The notes beneath the pieces are model-generated. The model did no database searches, had not been told where the DNA came from, and saw nothing but the letters and a program-made list of their open reading frames with translations. From positions 1 to 64,000 of the forward strand of contig NZ_NEGZ01000030.1 of NCBI RefSeq assembly GCF_002127585.1: a stretch of 64,000 nucleotides of DNA. The letters run 5' to 3'. The translations under genes and the position numbers were made by a program. Shown piece after piece: positions 25,662 through 34,166 of the stretch (position 1 is the first letter of the stretch; the number at the start of each line of letters is the position of its first letter). The stretch comes from Janthinobacterium sp. GW458P (lineage in GTDB: Bacteria > Pseudomonadota > Gammaproteobacteria > Burkholderiales > Burkholderiaceae_D).

Positions 25662-26408
25662 TTACGCTGCATTAACAATACGGTTGACGTGGTCAAATGG
25701 ACTAAAAGAAATATCCCAACGACGCTGCAGCGCCATGCGTTTGACTATCTTGAAGATCCGTCTCTTTACGCGACTGTCCACCCACGATGCCTTCAGACCA
25801 TAGTGATGGATCCCGATAGTCTGTGCGGTAATGTCGCTGTACATCAATTGCATCGCATTCTGCGAGTTGCTGCGATCGTAAGGATTAAACGGATAAAAGG
25901 TAACCGGGTCCAGTTGCGTGCTATTCCCGCCGAGATCAAGCTCTACCGCTTTTTTTAGCACCACCGGTGAAGTGGCAAAGAGCCGTTGCTTGATCAACTC
26001 ACCCAAAATCAGCTCGCGGGCAGTCAGCATCACAGGATTGCCGGCCTCGCATGCAAGAAAGCCCGTGCCATAGCCAGCGCCCACATCCTTGCTGGTTTCG
26101 CGGGCCATCAGACATCCGTGCAAGTCCAGCAAGAGATCGAGCGAGGCAATCAGCTCCAGATCCGTATCGAGGTAGATACCGCCGTATTGGGACAGCACGT
26201 CAAAACGTACCCAATCGGCAACAAAAGCCCATTTTTTTTGAATAATAGCTTCTCGACAATAATCATTGTCGATATCGGCATTATCCTCATTCCATAATTT
26301 CAGCTCGTACTCAGGACAATATTTCTTCCATGACTCAACACAGCGGCGATGCAGTACGCTCATCTCACCCCGGCCAAACCAGCAGTAATGTATAACTTTA
26401 GGAATCAT
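25662..26408 (-). CDS. Glycosyltransferase with DXD motif (GT32-like)
   Basis: A 248-residue protein starting MIPKVIHYCWFGRGEM, the standard opening of the Gly_transf_sug family of capsular and LPS transferases. The metal-binding DXD is DTD at residues 81-83, in YGGIYLDTDLELIAS, preceded by FVADWVRFDVL. This GT-A type enzyme transfers a sugar, often galactose or mannose, to the repeat unit; the donor here is unknown. The ATG at 26408 overlaps the stop of the flippase gene (ATGA), so both are translationally coupled. The longer upstream reading frame lies inside the flippase gene and is not used. Confidence 0.9.
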   Translation of the reverse strand: MIPKVIHYCWFGRGEMSVLHRRCVESWKKYCPEYELKLWNEDNADIDNDYCREAIIQKKWAFVADWVRFDVLSQYGGIYLDTDLELIASLDLLLDLHGCLMARETSKDVGAGYGTGFLACEAGNPVMLTARELILGELIKQRLFATSPVVLKKAVELDLGGNSTQLDPVTFYPFNPYDRSNSQNAMQLMYSDITAQTIGIHHYGLKASWVDSRVKRRIFKIVKRMALQRRWDISFSPFDHVNRIVNAA

Positions 26409-27673
26409 TGATTTCTCAGAGCAATTTTTCGCAACAGAATAATTTTGATCGCTGCGACGAATGTGACGTGAATCAAAAAGGAAAGTACCGCACCAAGCAG
26501 GCCAAAATACATCGTCAATATCGACAACTCCAGCAAATACAGCAGGTTGGTCCCTACCGAGATGATCGTTGATTGACGCAACTTTCCCAACGCCCAATAA
26601 AACGAATGTGTTGTCACGAAAGTGCCAGCCATGACAGCCGTAAGGAGGACCACAGCGAACTCTGCCACATAATCTTGCAACACTGGAAACACCAACGGCA
26701 TCCAGATGAATTTACTCGCGTAACAGATGGCACCAGCAGTGGCCGTAACGACAAACAGCATCTTCATGGTCTTGATCCACAGTGCAAATGCCCCTTTCAG
26801 ATCGCCAGCATTGGCACAGGCGGCAAACTCGGGAATCGATGTCGAATAAAACGGTGCCGTGGCCATATTTACCAGTGAATAGATACGCTTCAGGATACTA
26901 AAGACACCGAGGTTGTAACCCGGCAGCGTCAATCCAATGATGATACGATCGAGCTGCGCCACTGGTAAGTCACAGATTGCCTGCAAGGTCCCCCACTTTC
27001 CCGCCTCGACCAGGCGTGCCAGGCGCAAATCAGTTGCGGGCAAGCTGCCTTCAATACCGCTGCGATTGCGAAAAATCAACACAAACAGCACCACACACCG
27101 AATGACCTCCGGCAGCGTATAGGCCAGCACCATGCTCGACAGCGTAGGCTGATAGCGAGATACCACGAACAATACAAGCAGTTTGAGCAAATTGGCCAGG
27201 AATCCCGCATACATCAACACATTGTATTGGTTGACCAAGCGGAAGTACGCGTTATGTGTACCGATCACTGGGAACACCGCAGCCAGGGACAGCAATAATA
27301 AATTTACACTGGAAAACTCTTTTAATTGAGGCAAGGAAAACATGATCAGCCCCCCCACCACCAGTATCACAGCAGCCATAGCGAGCATTTCATAGCGTAG
27401 GCTTCTTAAGACGGCAGTACGCAGGGTGGCGGCATCAATTTTGTGCCCCGGCATGGCAACCAGCATGCCCTGCCAGTACTGAAAGCCGCAGACGGTAAAT
27501 ACAGTCAGGGCGATCGATTGCACCAGTACCAAATGACCATATGACTCCACACCCGCAATGGCAAGCATGACTGGAATGGTAATAACGCTCACTCCGGCCC
27601 CAGCCACATTCAGCAGGAACATCATTGAGCTATTCTTGACCAGGTTATGAAATGCCTTGCTCGATACCGTCAT
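26405..27673 (-). CDS. Wzx-like polysaccharide flippase
   Basis: A 422-residue membrane protein with about 12 hydrophobic segments, beginning NLVKNSSMMFLLNVAGAGVSVITIPVML, the usual first helix of MATE/MVF-type oligosaccharide flippases. It would move the undecaprenyl-linked repeat unit to the periplasmic face for polymerisation by the Wzy-like protein encoded just upstream (2-base gap). Wzx proteins vary greatly in sequence; the assignment rests on topology, opening motif and gene context. GC content is lower than in the flanking Eps genes, as is common for Wzx/Wzy genes. Confidence 0.88.
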   Translation of the reverse strand: MTVSSKAFHNLVKNSSMMFLLNVAGAGVSVITIPVMLAIAGVESYGHLVLVQSIALTVFTVCGFQYWQGMLVAMPGHKIDAATLRTAVLRSLRYEMLAMAAVILVVGGLIMFSLPQLKEFSSVNLLLLSLAAVFPVIGTHNAYFRLVNQYNVLMYAGFLANLLKLLVLFVVSRYQPTLSSMVLAYTLPEVIRCVVLFVLIFRNRSGIEGSLPATDLRLARLVEAGKWGTLQAICDLPVAQLDRIIIGLTLPGYNLGVFSILKRIYSLVNMATAPFYSTSIPEFAACANAGDLKGAFALWIKTMKMLFVVTATAGAICYASKFIWMPLVFPVLQDYVAEFAVVLLTAVMAGTFVTTHSFYWALGKLRQSTIISVGTNLLYLLELSILTMYFGLLGAVLSFLIHVTFVAAIKIILLRKIALRNQ

Positions 27674-27675
27674 GA

Positions 27676-29271
27676 CTATGCCAGAACTCCGCGCGGGGTC
27701 CGACCCGGCATGGTCTGGGGAGGCGGCTTCGCCGATTCAGCGACAGGCTTGCCATACCGAGAAAACTGGACGATACAGCCTAGCGAAAAATAGCACAGCA
27801 ACTGAATCGAGGGTTCATCGATCATGGTCCGATTGTAGACCAGCGTACTGACAAGCAATATCAAGGTGATGGTACTGGTATCGGCCATCGCCAGGCGCTC
27901 GGGACCGGCTTTGCTGCGCGACACATAACGTGCGCCCTGCAGTATGCCCAGCACAAAAATGGCAAGATAGGCCAAAGTGCCGAGGATTCCCACATCCCAA
28001 AGCAGGTTCGCCAAGCCCGTAGTACCGATCTGCAAATTACGATAACGTGCCGCGACATAGCCACGCCCGATGTTCTGGCTCGTTGAGCTTGCGCTGGGAC
28101 CGTAGCCTATCAAGCGTTCCTGGATACTTGGAACCGGGTCGTGGTACCACAGCGCCAACGAGGCACCGCGGCTGATTTCCCCCGTGACATAGTTGATGCC
28201 ATTGGGATCGACCACATAGCCACCGACACTGTTGACCTTTTCTTCCATCGTGTCAGTTTTCGTATGACTTCCCCAGTACAAGGAGTGATAAACCATGAAG
28301 ATGCCGGAGCTAATACTGCACATCAAGGCCACGAACATCACGAAAACCAGGATATTTTTCAGAACTTTCCGCCGCACCACCCAGAACACGCCAAGGGGCA
28401 GCCAAATAAAGACAGCCTTCACTTCGCCCAGCAGAATAATAGCCAGGCCTATGATGAACATGCCAACCACATGCGAAACCGGCGTGATGCCTTGTACCCA
28501 ACGAGCCAGCATATAGAGCATTGCGACAACGGTAAACAGCACCAGAACCGGGCTCATGTTGCCGCCGAAAGAACCGACTACACTATCCCAGCCCATGGTA
28601 GCTATATTAAAAAAATGCTGGTATAGCGCTAAGGGCAACTGCGCCACCGCGATCACCACGATCCCGCCCCACAGTACAAGCAAACGCCGATCAGACCATT
28701 GAAACCAGTACAGGGCAAAAAGAACGCCAAACATGGGCAAGCAAAAACGTAGGACGGAAATCAACTGAACGGTTGACGCATGCCCCATAAAAATACTGAA
28801 CGCAAAAAACGCCAGATAAACCCACGCGGCGACAACGATACGCGTGGCGCCAGCAAAGCTGTCACCGAACTGATCCTTGAGCAAGTGATTGGCCAGCGTT
28901 TTTTCCAGGATCGTCCGTGCGAAGAAAAGCGCAGCCAAGCCGCTGGCCATCCAGGTCGCCAGACGCAGATTGAAAAAATATTGTGCCGTGCCAGAGATAA
29001 AAAACACAACGATAAACAACAGTGGCAACAGTTTTTTAGTGTCGACAAACAGCAGGATGGGGATAAAAATTAGCAAGCCAGCCAACATGATGGTGAGCTG
29101 AATCGCACCCAGAGCAATGACCATGCCAAGCAGCAGTGCCGTCGCCAGCCCAGCCAGTGCCAACAGAAAAGCAGTAAAGACAGGCATACCCTGCCTGGCC
29201 TTGCGACGCTTGGACTGCGCATCCTGCGCAGCCCCTGCCTTCAAACCCAGCTTCTGGAAAGAAAAACTCAT
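27676..29271 (-). CDS. O-antigen ligase/polymerase (Wzy-like) membrane protein
   Basis: A 531-residue multi-pass protein with a basic N-terminal cytoplasmic segment (residues 1-28) and about 12 helices. A large periplasmic loop at about 350-430 (GGYVVDPNGINYVTGEISRG, LIGYGPSASSTS) is typical of Wzy/WaaL proteins; GEVKAVFIWLP lies before it. It should join repeat units into long chains in the periplasm. The ATG at 29271 is taken because upstream in-frame codons lack helices and precede no SD. It follows epsI after 118 bases and is followed by the flippase after 2 bases, so the export steps are encoded together. Confidence 0.85.
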   Translation of the reverse strand: MSFSFQKLGLKAGAAQDAQSKRRKARQGMPVFTAFLLALAGLATALLLGMVIALGAIQLTIMLAGLLIFIPILLFVDTKKLLPLLFIVVFFISGTAQYFFNLRLATWMASGLAALFFARTILEKTLANHLLKDQFGDSFAGATRIVVAAWVYLAFFAFSIFMGHASTVQLISVLRFCLPMFGVLFALYWFQWSDRRLLVLWGGIVVIAVAQLPLALYQHFFNIATMGWDSVVGSFGGNMSPVLVLFTVVAMLYMLARWVQGITPVSHVVGMFIIGLAIILLGEVKAVFIWLPLGVFWVVRRKVLKNILVFVMFVALMCSISSGIFMVYHSLYWGSHTKTDTMEEKVNSVGGYVVDPNGINYVTGEISRGASLALWYHDPVPSIQERLIGYGPSASSTSQNIGRGYVAARYRNLQIGTTGLANLLWDVGILGTLAYLAIFVLGILQGARYVSRSKAGPERLAMADTSTITLILLVSTLVYNRTMIDEPSIQLLCYFSLGCIVQFSRYGKPVAESAKPPPQTMPGRTPRGVLA

Positions 29272-29389
29272 ATGTATTCCATGCACAGCGCGAACGCTGG
29301 ACTCAATAATGTAAAACGCTGGAAGTGCTGTCCGCTGTAGCGGCCGCCTATGCCAGCCAATCGCCCACAACGTCTATGCCGTGCGTACC

Positions 29390-30073
29390 TCAGTGCGAGG
29401 TACCCGAAAAATGCCTGCGCAAGTCCGGGGGCATGGATTGCAACAACTGATCTATAAATGCTTGCTGCAGTTGATAACCTTGTTCGACATCCTCACCGAT
29501 ACTCGACACACGCATCAAGGTCGCATCCGGAATCATGCCCTGCAATGCATAAGCCAGTTTGACTTTCTTGACTTCCCACGAACTCGGTACTGCCTTGTCG
29601 CCAACGACAACCCAATATGTAATGGGTTCGACACGGGAATTGAGCGTCGCCACTGTCCGCGACGTCGCAATGCTCCCGCCGACCGTCGGCAAGTCCACCT
29701 GGCTGGTTTGAGCGACCGCAAAGCCCTGGCCGCCATAACAACCTTCTGGAAAATGTACGGACAAGTTATCGCGTTGGTCGGTGCCATAGGCAATTGACAA
29801 CATGATGCGATTGCCTTGCCGATTAACATAAGTGCGCGACAACGTTTCAGCGTAGATTTTATTGAGTTCTGCTACGGTGGTGGGATTGACGACTGCGGCA
29901 ACCTGACTTGCATCTTCCTGCCAATCGCCAAACTTCGTTGGAATCGCCGTGCTGAGGACGATTTTCGGGCGAGTATCGGACAGACGCAATGTCGGCGTGA
30001 CGGCCTTGGTGCATAAGGCGGCGACCAGCATCAGCCCGCCCATGGTCAAACCAATCATCGAACTCTTCTTCAT
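29390..30073 (-). CDS. epsI: Exosortase-associated protein EpsI (B type)
   Basis: A 227-residue protein with one N-terminal membrane helix (residues 6-24) and a periplasmic EpsI domain. The family site is present as HFPEGCYGGQGFAV with Cys112, followed by WVVVGDK and a C-terminal helix-rich part. In some exosortases EpsI is fused to the C-terminus; here it is separate and encoded directly after XrtB with a 4-base overlap (ATGA). It is thought to work with the exosortase or in EPS assembly; the exact step is not known. The stop is followed by 118 bases before the polymerase gene. Confidence 0.9.
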   Translation of the reverse strand: MKKSSMIGLTMGGLMLVAALCTKAVTPTLRLSDTRPKIVLSTAIPTKFGDWQEDASQVAAVVNPTTVAELNKIYAETLSRTYVNRQGNRIMLSIAYGTDQRDNLSVHFPEGCYGGQGFAVAQTSQVDLPTVGGSIATSRTVATLNSRVEPITYWVVVGDKAVPSSWEVKKVKLAYALQGMIPDATLMRVSSIGEDVEQGYQLQQAFIDQLLQSMPPDLRRHFSGTSH

Positions 30074-30966
30074 GATGCCACCTTTCGGGCGTGCCACAGC
30101 CGCGCTAACCATTGCAGTAAAGAATCAAGGCTCAATATCAGCACCAGGGCGCTCACGAACAGCACCATGCCCGCGAAACCATGCAGGAAACCCTGCCCTG
30201 CCGCATCGCCAAAATAATAAGTAATCAACGTCAATGCGACGACGCGCATCACATTGGCCGTAAAGGAAATAGGGATAATCAGGATCGCCAGGCCGATATT
30301 GCGGATAGCCGAGGTGTGACGCACCAGGTTCAGGTAGAACAGCCCCAGGGCTTCGAGCGTGAGCAAGGTTTGCAACCCTGCGCAAGCATCGGCAACCAAA
30401 AGCTGATACTGGCCGATTTGCAGGATCACACCCGTACGCGCTATCGGATAGCCGGCCCAAAACAGAATATGCTCGCACACATACGAAACGGCCATCTTCA
30501 TCGGCAACGTCAGGGTACTGACGACCGAACTAGGTAGCGGGATCATGAACAACATGAAAAAGAACGGGAACCAGGCGGCGCGTAGCGCGCCCACTCCCAG
30601 CTTGAGCACCAGGATGGCGGCCGTGAGCATGACGAATGAGCCAATCTCGAAGGCAAGAATCTGCTGCGAGCGACCGGCAATATAAACCAGCAGCGCGGCG
30701 ACAAAAATCAGCCAGCCAGCTACCGGCGCACGGTCATGCTCGGCAGCCGCCAATATCTGCTCGCGCTGGCGCCATATGAGCCAGACCGAGAGTACCAGGA
30801 TAATGGGGCCGTGCGCCTGCTCTTCGGTCATCCAGATACCAGTAAACAAGGTATAAAATGACGGGATATACAGCACCGCGAAACCAATGACGATAGGCAG
30901 CCATTCCAGCAACTGGTCGCGCCGAGGCAGGGCAGACGCCAGGTTCAGCCGAGTGCTGGTATTCAT
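30070..30966 (-). CDS. xrtB: Exosortase B
   Basis: A 298-residue integral membrane transpeptidase-like enzyme with about eight helices. The catalytic triad of exosortases is visible: Cys195 in ADACAGLQTLL, Arg241 in TANVMRVVAL and His262 in FLHGFAGMV. It recognises PEP-CTERM tails, cleaves near the PEP motif and probably attaches the protein to a surface or extracellular polymer. Substrates in this window are the genes at 577, 4674, 6623, 7288 and 44249. The subtype is inferred from its partners: EpsI, EpsL and the CAAX-like protein of the XrtB group. It overlaps epsG by one base and epsI by four, in a tight operon. Confidence 0.95.
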   Translation of the reverse strand: MNTSTRLNLASALPRRDQLLEWLPIVIGFAVLYIPSFYTLFTGIWMTEEQAHGPIILVLSVWLIWRQREQILAAAEHDRAPVAGWLIFVAALLVYIAGRSQQILAFEIGSFVMLTAAILVLKLGVGALRAAWFPFFFMLFMIPLPSSVVSTLTLPMKMAVSYVCEHILFWAGYPIARTGVILQIGQYQLLVADACAGLQTLLTLEALGLFYLNLVRHTSAIRNIGLAILIIPISFTANVMRVVALTLITYYFGDAAGQGFLHGFAGMVLFVSALVLILSLDSLLQWLARLWHARKVAS

Positions 30967-31838
30967 CAGAAATCGACCAGTACCGAGCCGACCACCTGCG
31001 CACCGCTGTGCAGCATCTGCTCGGTCATGGCGTTGATGTCGCCGACAGGCGTGTGGTTCTTGCGCGCCACCAGCAGGACGCCGCCCGTGCGTGCCGCCAG
31101 GGCCAGCGCATCGGATCCCAGCGAAAATGCAGCCGAGTCGTACAGCACCACGTCATACGACGACTCAAGTTCCGTGCGCAGGGCAGAGAACGCGGGGCGG
31201 CTCAACAGCTCCTGGGGATTCGGCGGCAGGGTGCCGGCGCCCAGCACGGACAAGTCAACGAACGATTCGATGCGCGTGATCACATCGCGCTCGGCACGTC
31301 CGGCCAGGATATCCGACAGGCCCTGGCGCCCGGCAAGGCCGAAGATCTCATGCTGGCTGGGGTTGCGCAGATTCGCATCGACCAGCAAAGTCTGTTCGCC
31401 CAGCTGGGAAAACACGACGGCCAGATTGGCCGCGAACAGGCTGGTGCCGTCACCATCGTTGACGCCCACAACCACCAGCGACTTGCGGCCCAGCGCCATC
31501 CAGCGCAGCATCAGCTGGCTGCGGATGGCGCGCAGCGTTTCCACCTGCGGGCTGAACGGCTGATAAGCGGCGATCAGCTTGTCGGAATACTTGCCCTCCC
31601 CCTGCTGCAGATAGGGATAGTCAAACTGGCGCGCCAGGACTTGCTGGATATCCGCCTCCGTCACCAGACCCAGGCGCTGGGCAGCTTCGCCGAAACGGAT
31701 ACCCAGTTCCTTTTGCATGCGCAGGACACGTTCGGCACTTTCCGGCGTAATCTTGCCGGATGCGAGCAAAAGCCCGCCGATGCTGGAATCGGCGGTCCGC
31801 GGCGCCGCGGAAATTAGCGGTTGCAATGCTGGATTCAT
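30966..31838 (-). CDS. epsG: EpsG, chain-length determinant tyrosine-kinase-like protein with degenerate ATP site
   Basis: A 290-residue protein. Residues 20-42 and 48-71 form two repeats like the N-terminal domain of type II secretion ATPases (RFGEAAQRLGLVTEADIQQV). A BY-kinase-like domain follows. Its Walker A is GVNDGDGTS (125-133): the Lys of GEGKS is Thr132. The A' motif reads LLVDANLR instead of DADLR and the Walker B region is VVLYDSAAF. The usual C-terminal Tyr cluster is missing; the protein ends at GSVLVDF. It is therefore probably not an active kinase but a partner of EpsF in chain-length control. The tandem N-terminal motif is the type that binds cyclic di-GMP in MshE, so it may be a sensor (inference). 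It overlaps xrtB by one base. Confidence 0.9.
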   Translation of the reverse strand: MNPALQPLISAAPRTADSSIGGLLLASGKITPESAERVLRMQKELGIRFGEAAQRLGLVTEADIQQVLARQFDYPYLQQGEGKYSDKLIAAYQPFSPQVETLRAIRSQLMLRWMALGRKSLVVVGVNDGDGTSLFAANLAVVFSQLGEQTLLVDANLRNPSQHEIFGLAGRQGLSDILAGRAERDVITRIESFVDLSVLGAGTLPPNPQELLSRPAFSALRTELESSYDVVLYDSAAFSLGSDALALAARTGGVLLVARKNHTPVGDINAMTEQMLHSGAQVVGSVLVDF

Positions 31839-31852
31839 ATTATTTCCAATAC

Positions 31853-33262
31853 TTAATTAAGACGCAAGCTGCGGGGCAACAACGATTTGAAGCGGTTCAA
31901 GCGCGGGCGCGTTGGCGCACTCCAGTCGATCGAGCCGAGTACAGGCAACTGCAACAAATCGCTCAAATCGGTTTCTGAACGTACGCGACGGTCCAGCATC
32001 TCGGCAAGCAAGGAAAAACCCACGCCCAGCAAGCCGCCCAGAAACAGGGCCAACAGCGTGTTCAACATCACTTTCGGGCCGGCTGGCTTGATCGGCGCCA
32101 CGGCAGGATTGAGCAGGGAGATATCCGATTGCTCCGATTGTCCCTCGATACGCGTTTGCGAGAAGCGTTGCGAGGCGATATCGAAGGCGCGCTGCGCGCT
32201 CTCCACATCCTTTTGCAGTACGCCCATTTCGTCGCGGGTGCGGTTCAATTCCAGAACCTTGTCCTTTTGCGCCGCCAGCGCCGCGCGCACGGCGCCTTCA
32301 CGCTGTTGCAGGATACCGGCATTCTTGCTCACCGAACTCGACGTCACGCGCGTGCCGTCCGCCAATTCCCGGCGCATGCGCTCGACTTCGGCGTTCAGGC
32401 TTTCATATTGCGGATGGTTGCGCCCCAGGCGCTGCGCCATCTCGGCCAGCTTCGATTCGGCCGTTGCCAGGCTTAGCTTCAGATTCTGCACCAATGGATT
32501 CGACGCCACGTCCGGCGACTCGGAGCCGGCATTGCCTTCGGCCATACGCTGGCGCGAAGAAGCCTCCATCGCCTGACCTTGCGCCGCTACCAGCTGCGCC
32601 GACAGGTCATTCAAGCGGTTCGACTCGACGTCCAGACGGTTGTCGACGCTGACGATGCCGTGCTCTTGCTGGTACTTCGACAAACGGCTTTGCGCCACCT
32701 CAAGGTTGTCGCGCAACAATTTCGTTTGGTCATTGAAATATACGGCGACCTTTTTCAAAGGATCGACTTTCAACTGGATGCTGGTACGCTGGTACTCCTC
32801 GGCAAAAGCATTTGCAATCGCCGCGACAAACTGCGGATCATTGCCCTTGAAACTGATATCGACCACGCTGCTTTCGCGCGACGGCACGATTTCCAGTTTG
32901 GCCAGCAACAGGTCCGCCAGCCAGTCGCGCACGGTCCCCTTGCCTCCCGTGGCTTCGTTGAACTGCGCAACGACAGCCGCGCTATCCGCCAGCTTCAAAT
33001 TATCAACGACCTTCAGCGCCACATTTTTGCTGCTGATGATATCGATTTGCGTTGCCATATAGCCTGGCAACAACTGCATCGGCAATGCCAGGCCCGTGAC
33101 GGGATCGACGCCCTTGTAGTTGATCAGGAGGGATGCCGTGCCTTTATACGTCTTGGGCAACAGCAGGCTCACCACCATCGTCGCCCCGACCGTGATGAGC
33201 AAAGTGAATAGTAAAATCCGTTTGCGGGCAAGCAAGACGAGCAGAAACTGGTGGAAATTCAT
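31853..33262 (-). CDS. epsF: EpsF, chain-length determinant (Wzz-type) protein
   Basis: A 469-residue inner-membrane polysaccharide co-polymerase. One helix lies at residues 16-36 and a second near 405-425 (LNTLLALFLGGLLGVGFSLL); between them is a long periplasmic coiled-coil part (about 170-370) rich in Gln, Glu and Arg. The N-terminal Wzz domain shows YKGTASLLINYKG and ITSSK-like DIISSKNVA. It sets chain length together with EpsG encoded 14 bases downstream. The short cytoplasmic C-terminus (VLGSIDWSAPTRPRL) lacks a kinase domain, as expected for the two-protein system. ATG at 33262 follows GAGAG. Confidence 0.92.
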   Translation of the reverse strand: MNFHQFLLVLLARKRILLFTLLITVGATMVVSLLLPKTYKGTASLLINYKGVDPVTGLALPMQLLPGYMATQIDIISSKNVALKVVDNLKLADSAAVVAQFNEATGGKGTVRDWLADLLLAKLEIVPSRESSVVDISFKGNDPQFVAAIANAFAEEYQRTSIQLKVDPLKKVAVYFNDQTKLLRDNLEVAQSRLSKYQQEHGIVSVDNRLDVESNRLNDLSAQLVAAQGQAMEASSRQRMAEGNAGSESPDVASNPLVQNLKLSLATAESKLAEMAQRLGRNHPQYESLNAEVERMRRELADGTRVTSSSVSKNAGILQQREGAVRAALAAQKDKVLELNRTRDEMGVLQKDVESAQRAFDIASQRFSQTRIEGQSEQSDISLLNPAVAPIKPAGPKVMLNTLLALFLGGLLGVGFSLLAEMLDRRVRSETDLSDLLQLPVLGSIDWSAPTRPRLNRFKSLLPRSLRLN

Positions 33263-33321
33263 GGTCAACTCTCATATTAATAAACAAAGCCAGCCTGGTC
33301 ATAGCGCCGGAACTACTCAGC

Positions 33322-34110
33322 TTAGAACAAACTTTCTTTGACATACACGACGTCATCCACCTGAATGATGTCGTCATGCTTGGCGTCGAGTATTTGCATG
33401 ACACCTGCCGCATCGCGGCGCTTGATGCGCACGCCACGTTCGGTACCGCGCTGCGTCAAACCACCGCCAACAGACAGGGCCTGCAGCACCGTCATCGAGC
33501 GTTCCAGGCGAAATGCCCCAGGACGCTGTACTTCGCCGTAAATGTAAAACCGCGGTGCGCGTTCGACGTACAGCACATCGTTGCCGCTCAGGTCAAAGTC
33601 GCGGGCCAGATCGGCGCTGCGCATCATGTCGACGATGTCGATGGTTTCCTTGGTCGTGGTACCGTTGCGCTTGCGAATCAGGCTGACCACATCGCCCCCG
33701 TCCGCGCCTTGACCACCAGCCATGGCCAGGATGTCGAGCAAGCTGCGCTTGCCTTCAATCGGATACCGTCCAGGACGGTTCACCTGGCCCAGTACGGATA
33801 CTTGCTGACTCTGCAAGGCAGTAACGATGATATTGACCTGTGCCTTGCGCAGAAAGCCACCGCTCTCCAGGGCCTGGCCCAGCTTCTTTTCTGCCGCGGC
33901 AACAGACATACCGCCCACGGCAACGCTGCCTACCAGCGGAAAGGTAATGCTGCCAGCCTCGCTGACACGCGTTTCCAAACCCAGGTCAGGACTGCCATAC
34001 ACGGAAATTTTCAATACATCGCCAGCGCCGAGCAACACTTCGGCGGCCCCAGCCACACCAACACTGCAAGCCATCAGTACGGCGGCTGCCCACATCGCAA
34101 GTCGTTTCAT
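33322..34110 (-). CDS. epsE: EpsE, outer-membrane polysaccharide export protein (Wza-like)
   Basis: A 262-residue protein with signal peptide (about 1-22, ending GVAGAA). The Poly_export domain begins VLLGAGDVLKISVYGSPDL and includes ITFPLVGSVAVGGMS; two SLBB domains follow (VSVLGQVNRPGRYPI, FYIYGEVQRPGAFRLE). No lipobox Cys is present. It would form the periplasmic/outer-membrane channel through which the polymer leaves. It lacks the long C-terminal helix of E. coli Wza; the outer-membrane barrel may be provided by EpsL. It lies 56 bases after epsD and 59 before epsF. Confidence 0.93.
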   Translation of the reverse strand: MKRLAMWAAAVLMACSVGVAGAAEVLLGAGDVLKISVYGSPDLGLETRVSEAGSITFPLVGSVAVGGMSVAAAEKKLGQALESGGFLRKAQVNIIVTALQSQQVSVLGQVNRPGRYPIEGKRSLLDILAMAGGQGADGGDVVSLIRKRNGTTTKETIDIVDMMRSADLARDFDLSGNDVLYVERAPRFYIYGEVQRPGAFRLERSMTVLQALSVGGGLTQRGTERGVRIKRRDAAGVMQILDAKHDDIIQVDDVVYVKESLF

Positions 34111-34166
34111 GATTTGCTCTATCCTTTTAAAAACTTCTGTTAAATCCGAAAGATCCCTGCCCGCGT

